This document shows, piece after piece, positions 63,621 to 64,000 of a DNA stretch of 64,000 bases. The stretch's first letter is position 1. The number at the start of each line of letters is the position of its first letter. The translations under genes were made by a program, and so were the position numbers. This stretch comes from Sinohyriopsis cumingii. Lineage: Eukaryota > Mollusca > Bivalvia > Unionida > Unionidae. The notes under the pieces are model-generated. The model worked only from the letters and a program-made list of their open reading frames with translations, was not told the DNA's origin and searched no databases. The stretch is from positions 10,301,314 through 10,365,313 of the forward strand of contig CM068828.1 in the NCBI GenBank assembly GCA_028554795.2, in the 5' to 3' direction.

Positions 63621-63799
63621 CAATAGATGTATGTATGTTGGGCAGGGGAGAGTAAATAAAGATGTAGTAGTGTCCAATTCAGTGGTAATATTATGCACAC
63701 TGAAATAAGCTAAGAATATACTGAGTTACATGCAGTACAGACTGAGAATATGTGTAGGTATTAACACAACATACAATATTTAATTGTAGGAGATTTTAC

Positions 63800-63878
63800 C
63801 ATGGTCAGATGTTGCGTTGGTTTCATCTTTCTCTGATTGGTTACTTGAAAAACCTCTTCCCTGGTCTGCCCCTGATGC
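63800..63878 (-). CDS. Probable host exon, serine/acidic
   Basis: A 79-nt exon on the minus strand: acceptor TTTATTAAAG and donor CATG|GTAAAA. The frame reads ASGADQGRGFSSNQSEKDET and on. Together with the exons at 61968, 59570 and 49603 it suggests one long minus-strand gene with large, repeat-filled introns. Confidence 0.55.
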
Positions 63879-64000
63879 CTTTAATAAATAAGAAAAACTG
63901 AACTACAAAATGTTTGTTCCAACATATTTTTTCTTTGACATGACTACATAAATAAATTATGTAGGTTGCATGCCAGACTTGTAACCTATCACTGGATCAA

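Noticed and set aside
63070..63700. Hydrophobic minus-strand ORFs repeated three times
   Set aside because: Products of a 45-bp tandem repeat.

Overview
The window is invertebrate nuclear DNA: AT-rich, mostly non-coding, with tRNA-derived SINEs, decayed LINEs, a dead hAT transposon, microsatellites and a few host exons bounded by GT/AG splice sites. The repeat style and a DUF288-type glycosyltransferase suggest a lophotrochozoan, possibly a bivalve mollusc; that is inference.

The centre (18195-38497) is a complete, apparently recent Polinton/Maverick (adintovirus-like) element of about 20.3 kb. It has terminal inverted repeats of about 420-440 bp and a perfect 6-bp target duplication, GCTATA. 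It carries a protein-primed family B DNA polymerase, DD35E integrase with chromodomain, FtsK/HerA-type packaging ATPase, adenain-like protease, major capsid protein, penton-like minor capsid protein and several basic or hydrophobic virion-type proteins. It also has a BIR (IAP-like) protein, two F-box-like paralogues, a two-zinc-knuckle protein and small coiled-coil or basic genes near both ends. Replication and capsid genes run rightwards as a compact block, often with TATA boxes over the preceding stop codon, and a poly(A) signal lies after the block. The polymerase would copy the linear element from its TIRs, the integrase would insert it, and the capsid, ATPase and protease set would make particles.

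The most striking observation is that the five end-proximal accessory genes (two left, three right) are each followed within about 20-35 nt of the stop by a sequence matching the metazoan replication-dependent histone mRNA 3' stem-loop (GGCCCTTTTCAGGGCC or a paired variant). A purine-rich GAAAAGA element follows about 14 nt later, like the U7 snRNA-binding histone downstream element. The two outermost genes have this signal inside the TIRs. The three right-end genes are tandem cassettes sharing a promoter box and a stem-loop 3' flank but with almost unrelated coding sequences. The element may therefore express part of its gene set through the host histone 3'-processing (SLBP/U7) pathway, tying expression to S phase.

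Left of it, 7395-12154 is an older, inverted and truncated relative (polymerase 5' part, zinc-knuckle gene, coiled-coil gene, arginine-rich gene, diverged TIR). All its genes are broken, but both stem-loops still pair. Positions 1-7394 are an AT-rich block with remnants of another virus-like element (polymerase-like relic on the minus strand, zinc-ribbon and HNH-endonuclease-like ORFs on the plus strand), broken by frameshifts and SINEs.

Right of the element lie a DUF288/STELLO-like glycosyltransferase ORF (39739-41076, minus), long repeat-rich non-coding DNA, a dead hAT transposase (50700-53004), a decayed LINE (55870-57525) and scattered minus-strand exons of one or more unidentified host genes (48993-63878).
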